64,000 nucleotides of DNA from Pseudobdellovibrionaceae bacterium (GCA_020635075.1 JACKAM010000002.1:930001-994000), one strand, 5' to 3'; numbered from the stretch's first letter, positions 51,196 to 60,047 are shown. The notes: a model not told the origin generated them from the letters alone. Made by a program: numbers and translations.

Positions 51196-52183
51196 CTGAC
51201 AGCCCCATCTCACCCAACAGATTCTGCATATCCGTCGGCCAATCCGAGACAAAGCTAAGGAGCTTTCCGGTTTTTGGATGTATAAAGGCCAGTTCGCGGG
51301 CATGAAGTCCGATCCGACCGAGATTCGAAATCTGCTTACGAAGGCTGACACTTTTAAGATTTTTTGCCCTAGTCACCCCACCATAAAGGGGGTCACCAAC
51401 AATAGGGTGTCCGAGTTCAGAAAGATGAACTCTAATTTGGTGAGTCCTTCCGGTTTCCAGTCGACATTCGACCAGGGAAAAGCCGCCAGCTGACTGAGAC
51501 AGAACGCGATAATGCGTAACGGCCCGTTTACCATCGGTCCCCTGTCCCCCCAGTGAGCCTGGAATGGAGGCAAAGCGCTTGCGATCCGTTGGGTGTCGTT
51601 TGAGTCGGGAGCAAAGTACACCCGAAGGTGATTTGGGATGACCAAAAACCGCGGCCTGATAAATCCGATGGACGGTTTTTTCACGAAACTGTTTCGCCAA
51701 AAAAGCATGAGCGCTATCATTTTTTGCGACAACCAGTACACCGCTGGTATCTCTGTCCAGTCGATGGACAATGCCAGGTCGATTTTCCTGAAATCCCATG
51801 GATAAGTTTTTGACGTGAAAAATCAGGGCATTCACCAAGGTGTCGTCGGTGTGACCCAGGCTGGGGTGAACGACAAGGCCGGCGGGTTTATTGACTACGA
51901 CCACGTCACTATCCTCATACAAGAATTCCAGAGGAAAATCGTAGGGGACAAGGTCAGATTCCTTCTTGGGTGCAGGGAGGTGAACTTTGACTCGGTCGCC
52001 AACCTCTGGTTTGAAAGAGGGTTTTAGCTTCTTTCCCTCGCAGGTGATCAGGCCCAGTCCACACAACTGGGCGGCGCGGGATCTGGATTGAATATGAGGA
52101 TGGTCAGCAAGTATCTTGTCCAATCGAATTCCGGACTGTTCTTCGGAAATTGCGATCTCAAAATCATCGCCAGTGGAAGACAC
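51188..52183 (-). CDS. rluD: RluA-family 23S rRNA pseudouridine synthase (RluD-like)
   Basis: The N-terminal S4 domain (IRLDKILADHPHIQSRSRAAQL, about 19-40) is followed by the catalytic domain with the Asp of GIVHRLDRDTSG, then RTHQIRVHL. The length of 331 residues and position beside pgeF fit RluD, which modifies U1911/1915/1917 in helix 69. RlmH, encoded elsewhere in this window, then methylates pseudouridine 1915. GTG at 52183 follows the J/HTH gene stop by 1 nt and is preceded by AAAGG. Confidence 0.93.
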   Translation of the reverse strand: MSSTGDDFEIAISEEQSGIRLDKILADHPHIQSRSRAAQLCGLGLITCEGKKLKPSFKPEVGDRVKVHLPAPKKESDLVPYDFPLEFLYEDSDVVVVNKPAGLVVHPSLGHTDDTLVNALIFHVKNLSMGFQENRPGIVHRLDRDTSGVLVVAKNDSAHAFLAKQFREKTVHRIYQAAVFGHPKSPSGVLCSRLKRHPTDRKRFASIPGSLGGQGTDGKRAVTHYRVLSQSAGGFSLVECRLETGRTHQIRVHLSELGHPIVGDPLYGGVTRAKNLKSVSLRKQISNLGRIGLHARELAFIHPKTGKLLSFVSDWPTDMQNLLGEMGLSGV

Positions 52184-52184
52184 A

Positions 52185-52916
52185 TTAACCTTTGGCGTTG
52201 CGCAAAATGCTCATATAGGAGTCAGCGACAAGCTTTTCGTCCAAGCCAAGAATGCGGGCAAACTGAACAATAAAGCCGCGAACAAAAACAGGAGCCGGGA
52301 GAGCATCATAATCATTGGTCTCCACAGCACTCAAATATGTCCGGCTGATGCGGGTCTCTTCACTCATCTGATCAAGATTAACATGTTTATAAAGGCGAAC
52401 CTTCTGCAAGAAAGTCCCATCAAATTGACTGCGCTGCTTGATTTCATGTTCAAAGGTGTCATCTATTTCATAGACGCTAAACCGAGTCCGCCCAAAGCCC
52501 TCGGGCAAAGACTCTTTTTTCTGAGGATTGGCCATCCGCGCAGGACCAGCCGAAACATCTCGGCCCATTTTTGGAGCCGCTCGCGGAGGCCCGGCCTCGG
52601 GTGGTTGAAAATCTGGCAAGTCATCCGCTCTCGCAGGGTTCGCTTGCGGAAGGGAGTGATGAGAGCCAGCTTGCTGAATAAGCTGTTTGTCGTAATCTTT
52701 GCGGCGAGACTGATTGCTGAGGGTAGAAAAAGCCTCCTCAATGAGATTCATCAATTCGCGGGCTTCCTCACGCGTAAACATGGAGTACAGGGCTGGGCTA
52801 TCAGGTGAATAAGTAGCCTTAGCCCTATGATAAGCGGTATGGATATCCTGTTGAGTCGCATCGGGCGACACTTCGAGAATCTCATAAAATGTCTGTTCGA
52901 CGAGACGGTTGCTCAT
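52185..52916 (-). CDS. Degenerate J-domain / RodZ-type HTH fusion protein
   Basis: Residues 9-77 are a J domain (FYEILEVSPDATQQDIHTAYHR, with RKDYDKQL at its end), but the HPD that activates DnaK reads SPD (Ser37-Pro38-Asp39), so co-chaperone action is doubtful. A Pro/Ala-rich linker covers about 80-160. The C-terminus (about 168-240) is a RodZ-type HTH with VNLDQMSEETRISRTYLSAVE and VRGFIVQFARILG. RodZ links MreB to the cell wall; here the membrane segment of RodZ is missing, so it is cytoplasmic. It is next to a MinD-like ATPase, hinting at a role in cell polarity or envelope positioning. Confidence 0.85.
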   Translation of the reverse strand: MSNRLVEQTFYEILEVSPDATQQDIHTAYHRAKATYSPDSPALYSMFTREEARELMNLIEEAFSTLSNQSRRKDYDKQLIQQAGSHHSLPQANPARADDLPDFQPPEAGPPRAAPKMGRDVSAGPARMANPQKKESLPEGFGRTRFSVYEIDDTFEHEIKQRSQFDGTFLQKVRLYKHVNLDQMSEETRISRTYLSAVETNDYDALPAPVFVRGFIVQFARILGLDEKLVADSYMSILRNAKG

Positions 52917-52926
52917 TAATTTAAAA

Positions 52927-53895
52927 TTATAGCACAGCTTTCTTGGCTTTCGGGCCTGCGATTGTTCGTGCTATCCCTAATAATTGAGCATAAACCCGGC
53001 TATGGGGATATTCCAGCAGGAGATGTCTCTTTTTGCGAAGCGACTGCCATACTGCATTATCATACTCAAGGTGGCCCAGGAAGTGAGCATTGATGCCAAA
53101 ATACTTGCGACAAACGCTTTCGATTGAGGGTCCAAGTGCGACTTCGCTCATGGTTCTCACCTGGTTGAGGACAATGTGTATGTTGAGCGTACTCATCAGC
53201 TTGGCCAGGCGCTCGCCATTTTCCGGGTCCTTTTTAGAGACAAAGTACAAGAGATCAGCGGGTGAGCGAATGCCATGTTCGCTCTTGTTGGCCATTAGGT
53301 CGCCAATCAGATTGCCGAGATTGAGTTGAAATTCATAACGCTTAATTTTGCGAAAGAAGGCTGATTTTATGAAGCGGTAAGCGTTTTCAATGCTCGATGG
53401 ATCTGGGGTCACAGCGAGAATCTGTTCAGGCGCCATGAGGAAGAAATCCAAAGTTGTACTATGTGTTCCGGCACTTAAATCAAGAATAATAAAATCAGCT
53501 TTCATATGAAACAAAGAGGACATGATCTGGCTTTTGTGAACATCAGTGATATTGGCCATATCCAGAGAATCATTGGAACCACTGATCAGTCTGAGGTTTT
53601 GATGTTTTGTTTGTAGAGCCAGTTCTTCAAGGTTAGCAACCCTACCCTGGAGGAAGTCGTTCAATGATCTAGGGGAAGGCTCTTCTCCAAGGCTGGTGTG
53701 CAAGTTCGCGGCGCCCAGATCCAAGTCAACGAGGATCGTATTATAACCAAGGTGGGCGAGAAATATTCCCAGTCCCGAGCTAAAAAAGGATTTACCCACT
53801 CCACCTTTGCCGCCTCCGACGGCAATAATCCGCGCCTCAGGACTCATGGTCCCGCGCAGGTAATATACCTTTTGCTTATCCTGCAATGCGGACAT
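52927..53895 (-). CDS. MinD/ParA-like P-loop ATPase (FlhG-like)
   Basis: A deviant Walker A GGKGGVGKS is near residue 27, followed by VDLDLGAANLHT and the Asp of ILDLSAGTHSTTLDF, all marks of the MinD/FlhG/ParA group. At 322 residues it is close to FlhG (YlxH), but no flagellar genes are nearby. The C-terminus ends in a basic segment without an evident MinD-type amphipathic membrane helix. These ATPases position division, flagellar, pilus or chromosome machinery. It precedes the J/HTH gene by 10 nt in one operon, which suggests the two work together. Confidence 0.85.
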   Translation of the reverse strand: MSALQDKQKVYYLRGTMSPEARIIAVGGGKGGVGKSFFSSGLGIFLAHLGYNTILVDLDLGAANLHTSLGEEPSPRSLNDFLQGRVANLEELALQTKHQNLRLISGSNDSLDMANITDVHKSQIMSSLFHMKADFIILDLSAGTHSTTLDFFLMAPEQILAVTPDPSSIENAYRFIKSAFFRKIKRYEFQLNLGNLIGDLMANKSEHGIRSPADLLYFVSKKDPENGERLAKLMSTLNIHIVLNQVRTMSEVALGPSIESVCRKYFGINAHFLGHLEYDNAVWQSLRKKRHLLLEYPHSRVYAQLLGIARTIAGPKAKKAVL

Positions 53896-53903
53896 CTTCG
53901 CTC

Positions 53904-54638
53904 TCAGATTTTTGGCAATGGCTTCAACAAGCCGCTTCTTAACTTCTCTTCGGCTTCAGAAGCGCGAATATAAAGGGCTTTTGCCGTTTTCCAGGGTTGC
54001 AGGTCCTCTGGACGAAGGTCTGATATCAATCTCGGAGCAAAAATCGCAATCCTTGGGTCGTCCGGTTGGTGCTCGTCACGCACAAGCCGATCGATAATTT
54101 CTTTAGGGATCATATCCTTGTAGGCCGCTAGGCCATCGCCGACACAAAGAGAGCTTTCTTCCACTAACCCTCCGAGTTTGTCCAACGTCCAGGCTGTCGG
54201 GGAAACCTCTTCGACCAACTCCTGGCTTTTGGTCCAGCGGTATCTGGCTCCATAGACCATGTTTTTGTAGGCATTGGTCAAAGTCACAATGGGAAGGTCT
54301 TGATGACTGGTGCTCAGGGCCAGGGCCTTTAAGCTACTGAAGCAATAAACAGGCTTATCAGTCGAATAGGCGAGTGTGCGAATAACATTGAGGGCAACTC
54401 TTATGCCCGTAAAGCTTCCTGGTCCGACACCAACAGCAAAACAATCGAAGTCTTCAATCTTCCAGCCCGACTCCTCAAGAGCCTTTCGCACATATTGGGT
54501 GACAACCTCGCTATGGGAGTTTTCACGACGCCACTCGCGAAAGGTGTTGTTCTCGGCAGCCCCAAGAGGCATTTGGTATTGAACCAGAGCCAGGCCCCCA
54601 AGAGGGCCACTGGTCTCTAGAATCAGTGCTCGCTTCAC
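53904..54638 (-). CDS. tsaB: tRNA t6A biosynthesis protein TsaB
   Basis: TsaB is the Kae1-like scaffold subunit of the TsaBDE complex that makes N6-threonylcarbamoyl-adenosine at position 37 of tRNA. The 244-residue protein begins RALILETSG, has NSHSEVV and the marker GVGPGSFTGIRVALNVIRTLAY, and a truncated ASKHA C-half. It sits between rseP and the MinD-like gene on the minus strand, 24 nt after rseP. Confidence 0.94.
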   Translation of the reverse strand: MKRALILETSGPLGGLALVQYQMPLGAAENNTFREWRRENSHSEVVTQYVRKALEESGWKIEDFDCFAVGVGPGSFTGIRVALNVIRTLAYSTDKPVYCFSSLKALALSTSHQDLPIVTLTNAYKNMVYGARYRWTKSQELVEEVSPTAWTLDKLGGLVEESSLCVGDGLAAYKDMIPKEIIDRLVRDEHQPDDPRIAIFAPRLISDLRPEDLQPWKTAKALYIRASEAEEKLRSGLLKPLPKI

Positions 54639-54662
54639 TTATCCGAACCCTTTACAAATCGA

Positions 54663-56360
54663 TCACCAGGGAGAGGCGACGATGCTTGTAATGTCATTAA
54701 AAAGGGACAGTACCATAAGTGAGATTAAAAGAATAAGGCCAACCTGCTGGGCAATCTCCATTTTTCGCATGGAAAGAGGAGCCCCTCTTAGTGCCTCGAT
54801 TGAAAAAAATACCAAATGGCCACCGTCGAGAATAGGAACAGGCAATAGGTTAATCAAAAACAAGTTGATGGAAATAATCGCCATCATTCGCAGAAAAGCC
54901 GAAATTCCAACCTCAAATGATTGGCTGGCCACACGGCCAATGGTGATAACGCCACCAATATTTTTGTGTGAAACCTGTGCAGTGACGATTCTCAGAAAGC
55001 TTACGGCAATGGCTTTAGTCCAAAAAATGGTTTTATCAAAACCAAACTTCATGGCCTCAATCGGGCCCGAGACCCGAAACATCACCGGCTCTCCCGGGGT
55101 CTCCAGAATTGCGGGAATAATACCGACCGTGAACCGCTGCTCCTCCTGCTGGCGACGATTCATGACACCCGTCATTTCTGGAGTGATGTCCAGCTCCACG
55201 GAGGTTCCCTGTCGAATAACGGTAAAGTGAATCGACTTGTCATCGGCTTTGTAGGCCTTCACCGTCTGCAGAACATCCTTCCACTGTTGAACGGGTTCGC
55301 CATCAAGGGCTAATATCTTGTCGCCGTCTTTAAGACCGGCCTTAAAGGCAGGGGTATCCTCTTTCACCTTTAATAGATAAAGGTCAGGGCGCTCAAAACC
55401 TAAAAGGTCAGTCAGTGACTGCTCGGGTCCGCGGGAGGCAAGTGCCTGCTGAAAATTGTTGAGTACGACAGTACGTTCCTCGGTCTTCTTTTCGGGCACA
55501 TAGGAGCGCACTTTAAAAGTGAGTTGATCTTCGGAGCTCAAACCTGCAAAAATCGATTCAAGCTCACGAAAGCCGTTCACTGTCTGGCCATTGACTGAAG
55601 AAATAATATCCAAGGTTTTAAGGCCCGCCAGAGCAGCTGGGGAGTCCTTATCCCTAAGACCAACAATTGAAGCACGGCCAGCAGTCGTCAGGCCGGGAAT
55701 CTGGGCCACCTGGTTATCAAGTGACAGGATATTGTCATTAGGAACCCAAACAGGAGTCGCCTTAACAAAAACTTCTCCGTCAGTCCCGGCTCTCAAAATT
55801 CGGAACTCTATCTCCCTTTCAGGGGAGAGTTTGATTTTCTCATCAACCTGTTGCCAGTAGGTCACGTCCTGGCCCTCAACACTGAGGATTTTGTCGCCGG
55901 AGCGAAATCCAGCAGCATAAGCGGCACTGTCGGTGTCCAAATCGCCGATGTCCGGGCCGGGAACTTTTTCTCCATTGATGCCGACAGCAACAAAAAGAGG
56001 GATGGCAAACAGGAAGTTCATCAATGGGCCGGCAAGGACAATGGCGATCCGTTGAGAAACGGGCTTATAAAGAAAGGCACGGTTTTGCTCCTCAGGGGGG
56101 ACTTCTGCGGTTGGGTCGTCGCCATACATTTTAACGTAACCACCAAGAGGCACTGCGGAGATGCAATAAGTTGTGTCGCCCTTTTTGTGCTTCAATATCT
56201 TTTTGCCGAAGCCAAGACTGAATACTTCGACACGAACGCCACACCATTTGGCGACAAGAAAGTGACCGAGCTCATGCACAAAGATGAGGAGGCCAAGAAG
56301 AATCAGAAAAGGCCCAATGGCCGACAACCCGGACTGTAACCAATTAAGTAGAATATCCAT
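54663..56360 (-). CDS. rseP: RIP metalloprotease RseP with three PDZ domains
   Basis: An inner-membrane site-2 protease that cleaves membrane substrates such as anti-sigma factors and signal-peptide remnants. Zinc-binding HELGH is at 29-33 and the second-site LDG at about 511-513, flanked by four hydrophobic segments. The periplasmic insert holds three PDZ-like units: about 135-200, 228-290 and 325-395 (each with a GDKIL/LDIIS-type core). E. coli RseP has two, and the total of 565 residues exceeds the usual 450 by about one such unit. The ATG at 56360 has no ribosome binding site; a 23-codon ORF ends 4 nt upstream. Confidence 0.95.
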   Translation of the reverse strand: MDILLNWLQSGLSAIGPFLILLGLLIFVHELGHFLVAKWCGVRVEVFSLGFGKKILKHKKGDTTYCISAVPLGGYVKMYGDDPTAEVPPEEQNRAFLYKPVSQRIAIVLAGPLMNFLFAIPLFVAVGINGEKVPGPDIGDLDTDSAAYAAGFRSGDKILSVEGQDVTYWQQVDEKIKLSPEREIEFRILRAGTDGEVFVKATPVWVPNDNILSLDNQVAQIPGLTTAGRASIVGLRDKDSPAALAGLKTLDIISSVNGQTVNGFRELESIFAGLSSEDQLTFKVRSYVPEKKTEERTVVLNNFQQALASRGPEQSLTDLLGFERPDLYLLKVKEDTPAFKAGLKDGDKILALDGEPVQQWKDVLQTVKAYKADDKSIHFTVIRQGTSVELDITPEMTGVMNRRQQEEQRFTVGIIPAILETPGEPVMFRVSGPIEAMKFGFDKTIFWTKAIAVSFLRIVTAQVSHKNIGGVITIGRVASQSFEVGISAFLRMMAIISINLFLINLLPVPILDGGHLVFFSIEALRGAPLSMRKMEIAQQVGLILLISLMVLSLFNDITSIVASPW

Positions 56361-56364
56361 TGGG

Positions 56365-56436
56365 CTATTTTAATGTCTGTGAGAGCGAGGCTAAAGAAAA
56401 ATCAAAAGAAAACACCAAGGCGTCTCTTTTCAACAT
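56365..56436 (-). CDS. 23-codon ORF upstream of rseP, possible coupling peptide
   Basis: A short frame starts with ATG at 56436 preceded by AAAGGAG at about 8 nt, and ends TTAAAATAG only 4 nt before the rseP ATG, which itself lacks a Shine-Dalgarno. It encodes MLKRDALVFSFDF followed by SLASLSQTLK. The arrangement is that of a leader whose translation delivers ribosomes to rseP. It lies in the 143-bp cdsA-rseP gap, where many bacteria carry dxr. I do not recognise the peptide; only the spacing and ribosome binding site support it. Confidence 0.4.
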   Translation of the reverse strand: MLKRDALVFSFDFSLASLSQTLK

Positions 56437-56503
56437 GAATTTTGCTCCTTTTACCGACTTCGGTCCAAGACAGGTTGACGCAGGCATTAAGGAAGCGGAG
56501 CAA

Positions 56504-57337
56504 CTAAAGGGCCCACTTGGAGACAAGATAAATGACCGGTGCCGCAAAGTAGATTCCGTCCAGGCGGTCAAGGACACCTCCGTGGCCGGGCATGATTTTG
56601 CCCGAGTCCTTGACCCCACAGGTCCTCTTGAGAAGGGACTCAAATAAGTCCCCGGACTGAGCAAGAAATCCAGCGACGGCCGCTCCCGGGAGAATCACCA
56701 CTAAAGAAGGCGAACCAAAAAACCACGCCCCCAAAATACCAGCACTCAGCACCGATCCAGCCAGGCCACCGACGGCACCGGCGACGGTTTTTTTAGGTGA
56801 TACTTCGGGCATTAGTTTTTGTTTGCCAAATTTGAGACCAGCAAAATAAGCAGCGGTGTCACCAGCAAAGACTACTGCCAAGAGCAGAACAAACCACTTG
56901 ATGCCATTTCCGCCCAAAAGAGTGCGAATAGCAAATGACGGCAGGATCGCCGTGTAAACAAAGCCAACAAGCGAAGAGAAGAAGAGGCTGCGAATGAGCA
57001 AAATGGGAGTGGATCGATTGAGGACCCATAGAACAGCCGACAGATAGATCACTGTCGCCAATCCAAAGGCCGTGAAACCCTCGTTGAGCCCAAGAAAAGA
57101 TAAGGCCAAAAACAAAAAGACGGAACAGCCAACGTAAATGACTCTTAGGTTTCCAGGTAATGAGTGCCCAGGCAAAAAACCAATATCCAGATACTCCACC
57201 ATGCCAAGCAAAAGAACAATGGAAGAGAGGGCGGCCAAACCCAGAGCGCCAGCAAAATATCCGGTAAAAATAAGGGCGACGACCGCGATGACTGCAGAGA
57301 CGACACGGGCTTGAAGAGCGGCGTAGCGGTTATTCAA
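56504..57337 (-). CDS. cdsA: Phosphatidate cytidylyltransferase CdsA
   Basis: It makes CDP-diacylglycerol, the precursor of membrane phospholipids. The 277-residue multispan protein has about seven to eight hydrophobic helices and the CDP-diglyceride synthase signature near the C-terminus: SPKKTVAGAVGG then KRTCGVKDSGKIMPGHGG, followed by the LDRLDG end. The TTG at 57337 follows the uppS TAA by 2 nt. It is in the conserved frr-uppS-cdsA order. Confidence 0.96.
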   Translation of the reverse strand: MNNRYAALQARVVSAVIAVVALIFTGYFAGALGLAALSSIVLLLGMVEYLDIGFLPGHSLPGNLRVIYVGCSVFLFLALSFLGLNEGFTAFGLATVIYLSAVLWVLNRSTPILLIRSLFFSSLVGFVYTAILPSFAIRTLLGGNGIKWFVLLLAVVFAGDTAAYFAGLKFGKQKLMPEVSPKKTVAGAVGGLAGSVLSAGILGAWFFGSPSLVVILPGAAVAGFLAQSGDLFESLLKRTCGVKDSGKIMPGHGGVLDRLDGIYFAAPVIYLVSKWAL

Positions 57338-57339
57338 TA

Positions 57340-58092
57340 TTAAATCTCGCCCGTCGTTTCGCTCGGCTTTGTATCACCAGGCCACAACTGAGCCGAGGTT
57401 TTGCCAAAGCGACGTTCTCGGCCACCGAATTCAAGAATTGCAGAATCCAAATCACGAGTACTGAAGTCCGGCCACATCTTATCAACAATGAGAATCTCGC
57501 TGTAGGCCGCCGACCAGAGGAAGAAATTGGAAAGGCGAGACTCCCCACTGGTGCGAATGATCAAATCTGGATCAGGTAAAAAGGAGGATTCCAGATGTGA
57601 GGCAAACATTTCTGTGGTGATCTTGTCCGGATCTAGCCGCCCTTCTTTTGCCATTTGTGCCAGGTTTCTGGCGGCATCAGTGATCTCCTGGCGGCCACCG
57701 TAGCTGAGAGCAAAAGTCAGGGTCATGCCGGTGCAATGATCTGTTTCGCGAATTGTGCGCAGTACGGTTTCCCTTACGGACTGGGGCAGGCGATCAATAT
57801 TACCAATACAGCGAAATTTGATATTGTTGCGAATCAGGTTATTGCGCTCACGATTCAGACGCAAAAACAACAGCCGCATCAAGAGGTTGACTTCCTCAGT
57901 GGGACGCAGCCAATTTTCCGTACTAAAGGCAAACAGGGTTAGGTACTTAATGCCTCTTTCAGCACAGTTCTCAATAATCGACTTGGCAACCCGTGCTCCG
58001 CGCACGTGTCCAAATAGTCGGTTGTGGCCGTGGGATTGGGCCCATCGACCATTGCCGTCCATAATAATGCCAATGTGATTAGGAACGCTCAC
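57340..58092 (-). CDS. uppS: Undecaprenyl pyrophosphate synthase
   Basis: It condenses isopentenyl diphosphate onto farnesyl diphosphate to make the C55 lipid carrier for cell wall synthesis. The 250-residue cis-prenyltransferase has IGIIMDGNGRWA (catalytic Asp), LFAFSTENW, ALSYGGRQEI and the C-terminal RTSGESRLSNFFLWSAAYSE block. It stands in the operon between frr and cdsA. Confidence 0.97.
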   Translation of the reverse strand: MSVPNHIGIIMDGNGRWAQSHGHNRLFGHVRGARVAKSIIENCAERGIKYLTLFAFSTENWLRPTEEVNLLMRLLFLRLNRERNNLIRNNIKFRCIGNIDRLPQSVRETVLRTIRETDHCTGMTLTFALSYGGRQEITDAARNLAQMAKEGRLDPDKITTEMFASHLESSFLPDPDLIIRTSGESRLSNFFLWSAAYSEILIVDKMWPDFSTRDLDSAILEFGGRERRFGKTSAQLWPGDTKPSETTGEI

Positions 58093-58108
58093 CAGGATTC
58101 TCCGCCAA

Positions 58109-58666
58109 TTAAATAGTCATCAGCTCTTTTTCTTTGTCATCAGCCGACTTGTCGACTTTCTTAATGTAGTCGTCAGTGAGCTTTTGAACGTCTGATTCCA
58201 TTTTCTTTTGCTCGTCTTCGCTAATGGTCTTGTCTTTGCCAGCCTTTTTCAGCGCCTCATTGGCGTCCCGGCGGGCCATGCGTACGGCCACTCGGGCATC
58301 CTCAACAATCTTCTTAATTGTTTTCACCAACTCTTTACGGCGCTCTTCAGTCAAATCGGGGAGGCGTAGGCGAATGACCTTACCGTCGTTCTGAGGGCTC
58401 ATACCTAAGTCGCTCTTCACGATGGCGGCTTCAATTTCCTTCAACGTCGACGCTTCCCATGGCTGGATCAAAAATGACTTTGCATCCGGGCAGGAAACTG
58501 CGGCCACCTGGTTAAGTGGAGTGGGGTTGCCGTAGTAATTCACCTTTACCACGTCCAACATCGACACCTGGGCTCTGCCAGTGCGAACCTTTTTGAGTTC
58601 CCCACCAAGAGAAGACAGGGCCTTTTCCATGCTATCTTGAGTTGCCTTAATTAGAGTTTCGACCAT
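58109..58666 (-). CDS. frr: Ribosome recycling factor
   Basis: RRF splits post-termination ribosomes with EF-G. The 185-residue protein has the three-helix bundle with KVRTGRAQVSMLDVVKVNYYG and TPLNQVA in the first half, and LTEERRKELVKTIKK plus RMARRDANEALKK in the second. It follows pyrH by 14 nt in the rpsB-tsf-pyrH-frr cluster. Confidence 0.97.
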   Translation of the reverse strand: MVETLIKATQDSMEKALSSLGGELKKVRTGRAQVSMLDVVKVNYYGNPTPLNQVAAVSCPDAKSFLIQPWEASTLKEIEAAIVKSDLGMSPQNDGKVIRLRLPDLTEERRKELVKTIKKIVEDARVAVRMARRDANEALKKAGKDKTISEDEQKKMESDVQKLTDDYIKKVDKSADDKEKELMTI

Positions 58667-58680
58667 TGTTCCCCCAATCG

Positions 58681-59391
58681 TTATTCTACAACTGTTCCAA
58701 TCGCCTCACCGGCAATAGCCTTTGCCACATTGCCAGGAGTGTTAAGATTAAAGCATACAATAGGAAGTTTGTTGTCCATGCAAAGGCTGATGGCCGTTGA
58801 GTCCATCACCTTTAGGCCCTTGTTTAACACGTCAATATAGGTGAGGCGGTCAAACTTTTTGGCGTCATTATGAACAACCGGATCCTTATCGTAAATGCCA
58901 TCGACCTTGGTGGCCTTAAGGATTACATCAGCGTTAATCTCCATGGCTCTCAGGGCGGCAGCCGTATCGGTAGTGAAGTAAGGATTTCCCGTACCAGCGA
59001 CAAAGATCACCACCCGGCCTTTTTCCAAATGACGGATCGCGCGCCTGCGAATGTAGGGCTCTGCGATCTCAGCCATGCCGATAGCCGTTTGCACACGAGT
59101 TGAAAGATTATGCTTTTCGAAGGCATCTTGCAGGGCCAGGCCGTTGATAACGGTGGCCAACATCCCCATGTAATCGGAGCTGGCTCGGTCCATTCCCTGG
59201 GCGGAGGCAGCGACACCTCTAAAAATGTTGCCGCCACCAATGACGATACCAATCTCTGCGCCAAGCGCATAGGCCTCAGATACATCGGAAGCAACTCGCT
59301 CCAAGATGCCGCCGTCGACGGTGCTGGTTTTGCTCGCAAGAGCTTCCCCGCTGAGCTTAAGAAGAACTCGGCGATACTTGCTTTTTGCCAA
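58681..59391 (-). CDS. pyrH: UMP kinase
   Basis: It phosphorylates UMP to UDP in pyrimidine nucleotide synthesis. The 236-residue amino-acid-kinase-fold protein has RRVLLKLSGEAL, VIGGGNIFRG, DYMGMLATVINGLAL and the Thr-Asp of FTTDTAAALRAMEI. It is 5 nt after tsf and 14 nt before frr, in the usual order. Confidence 0.97.
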   Translation of the reverse strand: MAKSKYRRVLLKLSGEALASKTSTVDGGILERVASDVSEAYALGAEIGIVIGGGNIFRGVAASAQGMDRASSDYMGMLATVINGLALQDAFEKHNLSTRVQTAIGMAEIAEPYIRRRAIRHLEKGRVVIFVAGTGNPYFTTDTAAALRAMEINADVILKATKVDGIYDKDPVVHNDAKKFDRLTYIDVLNKGLKVMDSTAISLCMDNKLPIVCFNLNTPGNVAKAIAGEAIGTVVE

Positions 59392-59396
59392 TGCCC

Positions 59397-60047
59397 TTAT
59401 CCTTTAATTTGTGCAGCCACTTCTTCTGCGAAGTTCTCCTGCTTCTTCTCCAATCCTTCGCCCAACTCATAGCGAGCAAAGCGACGAATCACGATGTTCT
59501 CACCAATTCTGGCAATGACTTCCTGAAGGTACTTTTCAACAGTAATGTCGGGATTCTTCACATATTTTTGGCCCATCAGGCAGGTCTCGGCCGCCCATTT
59601 GGACATTTGGCCATCCAAAATCTTGTCTAGAAATTCGGCTTTTTTGCCCTCTTCCAGAGCCTTGGCCTTCAGGACTTCGCGTTCTTTGCTGCGAACATCT
59701 TCAGGAATCTCGTCTTCACGAACATAAGAGGGACCCAAAGCTGCGATGTGCATGGCGATGTCGTTAACAAACTTTTGGAATTCCTCGTTGCGGGCAACGA
59801 AATCAGTTTCGCTGTTAACTTCAAGTAAAACACCAATACGTCCGCCAGCATGGATGTAAGAGGACACGGTGCCCTCTGCGGCGATTCGGCCCGCTTTTTT
59901 GGCGGCTTTACTGAGTCCCTTCACGCGCAACCATTCAACGGCTTTTTCAAAATCACCGTCAGACTCCTGCAGAGCCTTTTTACAGTCCATCATTCCTGCA
60001 CTTGTTTTCTCGCGCAGCTCCTTCACTAAAGAAGCACTGATTGTCAT
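59397..60047 (-). CDS. tsf: Elongation factor Ts (short form)
   Basis: EF-Ts exchanges GDP on EF-Tu. The N-terminal UBA-like part is intact (VKELREKTSAGMMDCKKAL, AVEWLRVKGL) with the TDFVARN loop that inserts into EF-Tu. At 216 residues it lacks roughly one of the two core subdomain repeats of the 283-residue E. coli protein, as in the short EF-Ts of some other bacteria. It is separated from rpsB by 111 bp containing a terminator-like hairpin. Confidence 0.96.
   Translation of the reverse strand: MTISASLVKELREKTSAGMMDCKKALQESDGDFEKAVEWLRVKGLSKAAKKAGRIAAEGTVSSYIHAGGRIGVLLEVNSETDFVARNEEFQKFVNDIAMHIAALGPSYVREDEIPEDVRSKEREVLKAKALEEGKKAEFLDKILDGQMSKWAAETCLMGQKYVKNPDITVEKYLQEVIARIGENIVIRRFARYELGEGLEKKQENFAEEVAAQIKG

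Noticed and set aside
51196..51351. N-terminal extension of pgeF
   Set aside because: It lies inside rluD in another frame, does not match the PgeF N-terminus, and a GTG at 51195 gives the normal family length.
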